A DNA stretch of 64,000 nt from DASTCZ01 sp035308165 (GTDB lineage Bacteria > Acidobacteriota > Terriglobia > Acidiferrales > UBA7541), in NCBI GenBank assembly GCA_035308165.1, contig DATGHC010000065.1, forward strand, positions 1 to 64,000. The letters run 5' to 3'. The notes under the pieces are model-generated. The model worked only from the letters and a program-made list of their open reading frames with translations, did not search any database and was not told where the DNA came from. This document shows, piece after piece, positions 63,036 through 64,000 of the stretch; positions within the stretch are counted from its first letter, which is position 1; every line of letters starts with the position of its first letter. The translations under genes and the position numbers were made by a program.

Positions 63036-64000
63036 TCAGTATTGATGAACTTGAAGCGAATTCTTCATACTGCTCTCCAGATACCATGCCAGAGTATTTG
63101 CAAGTCCGGTCCGCAAGTCTGTCTTTGCCCGGAATCCAAACGCTTCCAGCGCCTTTTCGGTGTTCAGTTGACGCCTCGGTTGTCCGTCCGGCTGGGATCT
63201 GTCCCATCGAATTTCTCCCTGATACCCCACCAAACCAGCGATTTCGGTCACCAGGTCCTTGATGAGGATTTCCGCGCCCGTTCCCAGATTGATCGGTTCA
63301 GGCCGACGGTAATGCGTCGTCGCCAGGATGATTCCCTCGGCGGCGTCCTCGACGTATAGGAATTCCCGGCTTGCCTGGCCCGTTCCCCACACGGTCACCG
63401 AAGCCAGCTGATTCTGCCGGCCCTCCACAAACTTGCGAATCAGACCGGGAATGACGTGGCTGGTCTCCGGATCGAAGTTGTCACGCGGCCCGAATAAATT
63501 CGCGGGGATCAAATAAATCCCCTCCAGTCCATATTGCCGGCGGTATCCCTGTAGCATCACCAGCAGAGCCCTCTTGGCTATTCCATACGGAGCATTGGTT
63601 TCCTCGGGGTACCCATTCCATAAGTCCTCTTCGCAGAATGGGGTTGGAGTGTCCCTGGGGTAGGAGCAGGTCGTGCCCGCGACAACCAGCTTTGCCAGCC
63701 GCCCGTATCGCCGGGCTTCATCCATGACGTGCAACCCCATCGCCATGTTTTCATAAAAAAACCGGCCAGGATTATTCCGATTCGCGCCAATTCCGCCCAC
63801 AGTGGCGGCCAGGTGGATTACCACGTCGGGTCTGAAGTCAGCGTAAAGCTGGGCGGCGGCCTCCCGCTGCGTCAGATCGTAGCTTTGGCGTCGCGGCACA
63901 AAAATTTCTGCCACCTCTTTCGCCCTCAGCTTCTCGACCACAAAAGAACCCAGAAAGCCGCCTCCCCCCGTAACGGCAACTCTTTTTCCTGCGAGACTTA
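63036..64000 (-). CDS. GDP-L-fucose synthase-like NAD-dependent epimerase, cut by window edge
   Basis: A short-chain dehydrogenase/reductase-type epimerase whose N-terminus continues past the right edge; reading back from 63941 the frame stays open to 64000 and covers the nucleotide-binding VAVTGGGGFLGS. Visible motifs: HLAATVGGIGAN, TCSYP (catalytic Ser/Thr side), NAPYGIAKRALL (YxxxK) and LFGPRDNFD. This matches GDP-L-fucose synthase, which makes GDP-fucose from GDP-4-keto-6-deoxymannose. A dehydratase partner (gmd) would be expected nearby beyond the edge. It fits the polysaccharide locus. Confidence 0.85.
   Translation of the reverse strand, partial: SLAGKRVAVTGGGGFLGSFVVEKLRAKEVAEIFVPRRQSYDLTQREAAAQLYADFRPDVVIHLAATVGGIGANRNNPGRFFYENMAMGLHVMDEARRYGRLAKLVVAGTTCSYPRDTPTPFCEEDLWNGYPEETNAPYGIAKRALLVMLQGYRRQYGLEGIYLIPANLFGPRDNFDPETSHVIPGLIRKFVEGRQNQLASVTVWGTGQASREFLYVEDAAEGIILATTHYRRPEPINLGTGAEILIKDLVTEIAGLVGYQGEIRWDRSQPDGQPRRQLNTEKALEAFGFRAKTDLRTGLANTLAWYLESSMKNSLQVHQY

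Noticed and set aside
1..64000. CRISPR arrays, insertion sequences, prophage or integrase genes
   Set aside because: Looked for and not found: no regularly spaced repeats and no transposase, integrase or phage structural motifs.

Overview
The window looks like a chromosomal segment of a soil-type acidobacterium (Acidobacteriota, probably class Terriglobia). This is inferred from the gene families: a very large TonB-dependent receptor that opens with a carboxypeptidase-regulatory-like domain, several secreted M28/M20 peptidases, degenerate PilZ proteins ending in a shared FWG(V/I)xF motif, BNR and PKD/beta-propeller surface proteins, and a moderately high GC content with dense long antisense ORFs. 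I see no phage, transposase, plasmid or CRISPR genes. It reads as ordinary chromosome with a polysaccharide locus that runs off the right edge.

Layout. 1-10.9 kb holds unlinked single genes: an edge-truncated Rap1a/Tai-like secreted protein, a periplasmic metallo-beta-lactamase-fold hydrolase, a PilZ-like protein, an M20 dipeptidase, a DUF169 protein, a large secreted beta-rich protein, an HU protein followed by a long imperfect hairpin, a POT transporter-cytochrome c pair, and an M28 peptidase. 11.1-13.4 kb is the tdh-kbl threonine degradation pair. 13.5-15.8 kb is an ECF sigma factor overlapping an anti-sigma factor fused to bactofilin-like repeats. 15.9-19.0 kb has a BNR-repeat protein and a c-type cytochrome-like protein. 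19.2-22.3 kb is housekeeping: der, a MerR regulator, tRNA-Pro(GGG) and surE, ending in a strong terminator. 22.4-25.6 kb has an M28 peptidase and a sarcosine-oxidase-like flavoenzyme.

25.6-29.1 kb has a BY-kinase for polysaccharide chain control divergent from nagB. 29.2-32.6 kb is the TonB-dependent receptor. 32.7-39.0 kb is a complete reductive pyrimidine catabolism operon, transcribed leftward from a clear sigma-70 promoter: amidohydrolase, preT, preA, dihydropyrimidinase, NCS1 permease. 39.1-41.2 kb is a DCC protein with a lipase maturation factor homologue. 41.3-46.3 kb has a PKD/beta-propeller lipoprotein, a ferritin-like di-iron protein and a PilZ-TonB fusion. 46.5-50.6 kb is a three-gene ABC/FtsX/LolA-like operon. 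Then come an O-methyltransferase and a ribulokinase-like FGGY kinase.

53.6-64 kb is an exopolysaccharide locus, all leftward: a nucleotide-sugar epimerase (cut by the edge), a GT2 glycosyltransferase, asparagine synthase, a GT4 glycosyltransferase, a WecA-like initiating phosphosugar transferase with an unusual C-terminal extension, and an SLBB export protein with an internal 10-residue repeat. With the distant BY-kinase and nagB this makes a nearly complete initiation, assembly and export set; no polymerase or flippase is seen, and these may lie beyond the right edge. The least explained items are the hairpin after HU, the sigma/anti-sigma-bactofilin pair, the PilZ-TonB fusion, the triplicated ribosome-binding-site/start unit before the dihydropyrimidinase, and the AT-rich control region with a 20-codon ORF beside the SLBB gene.
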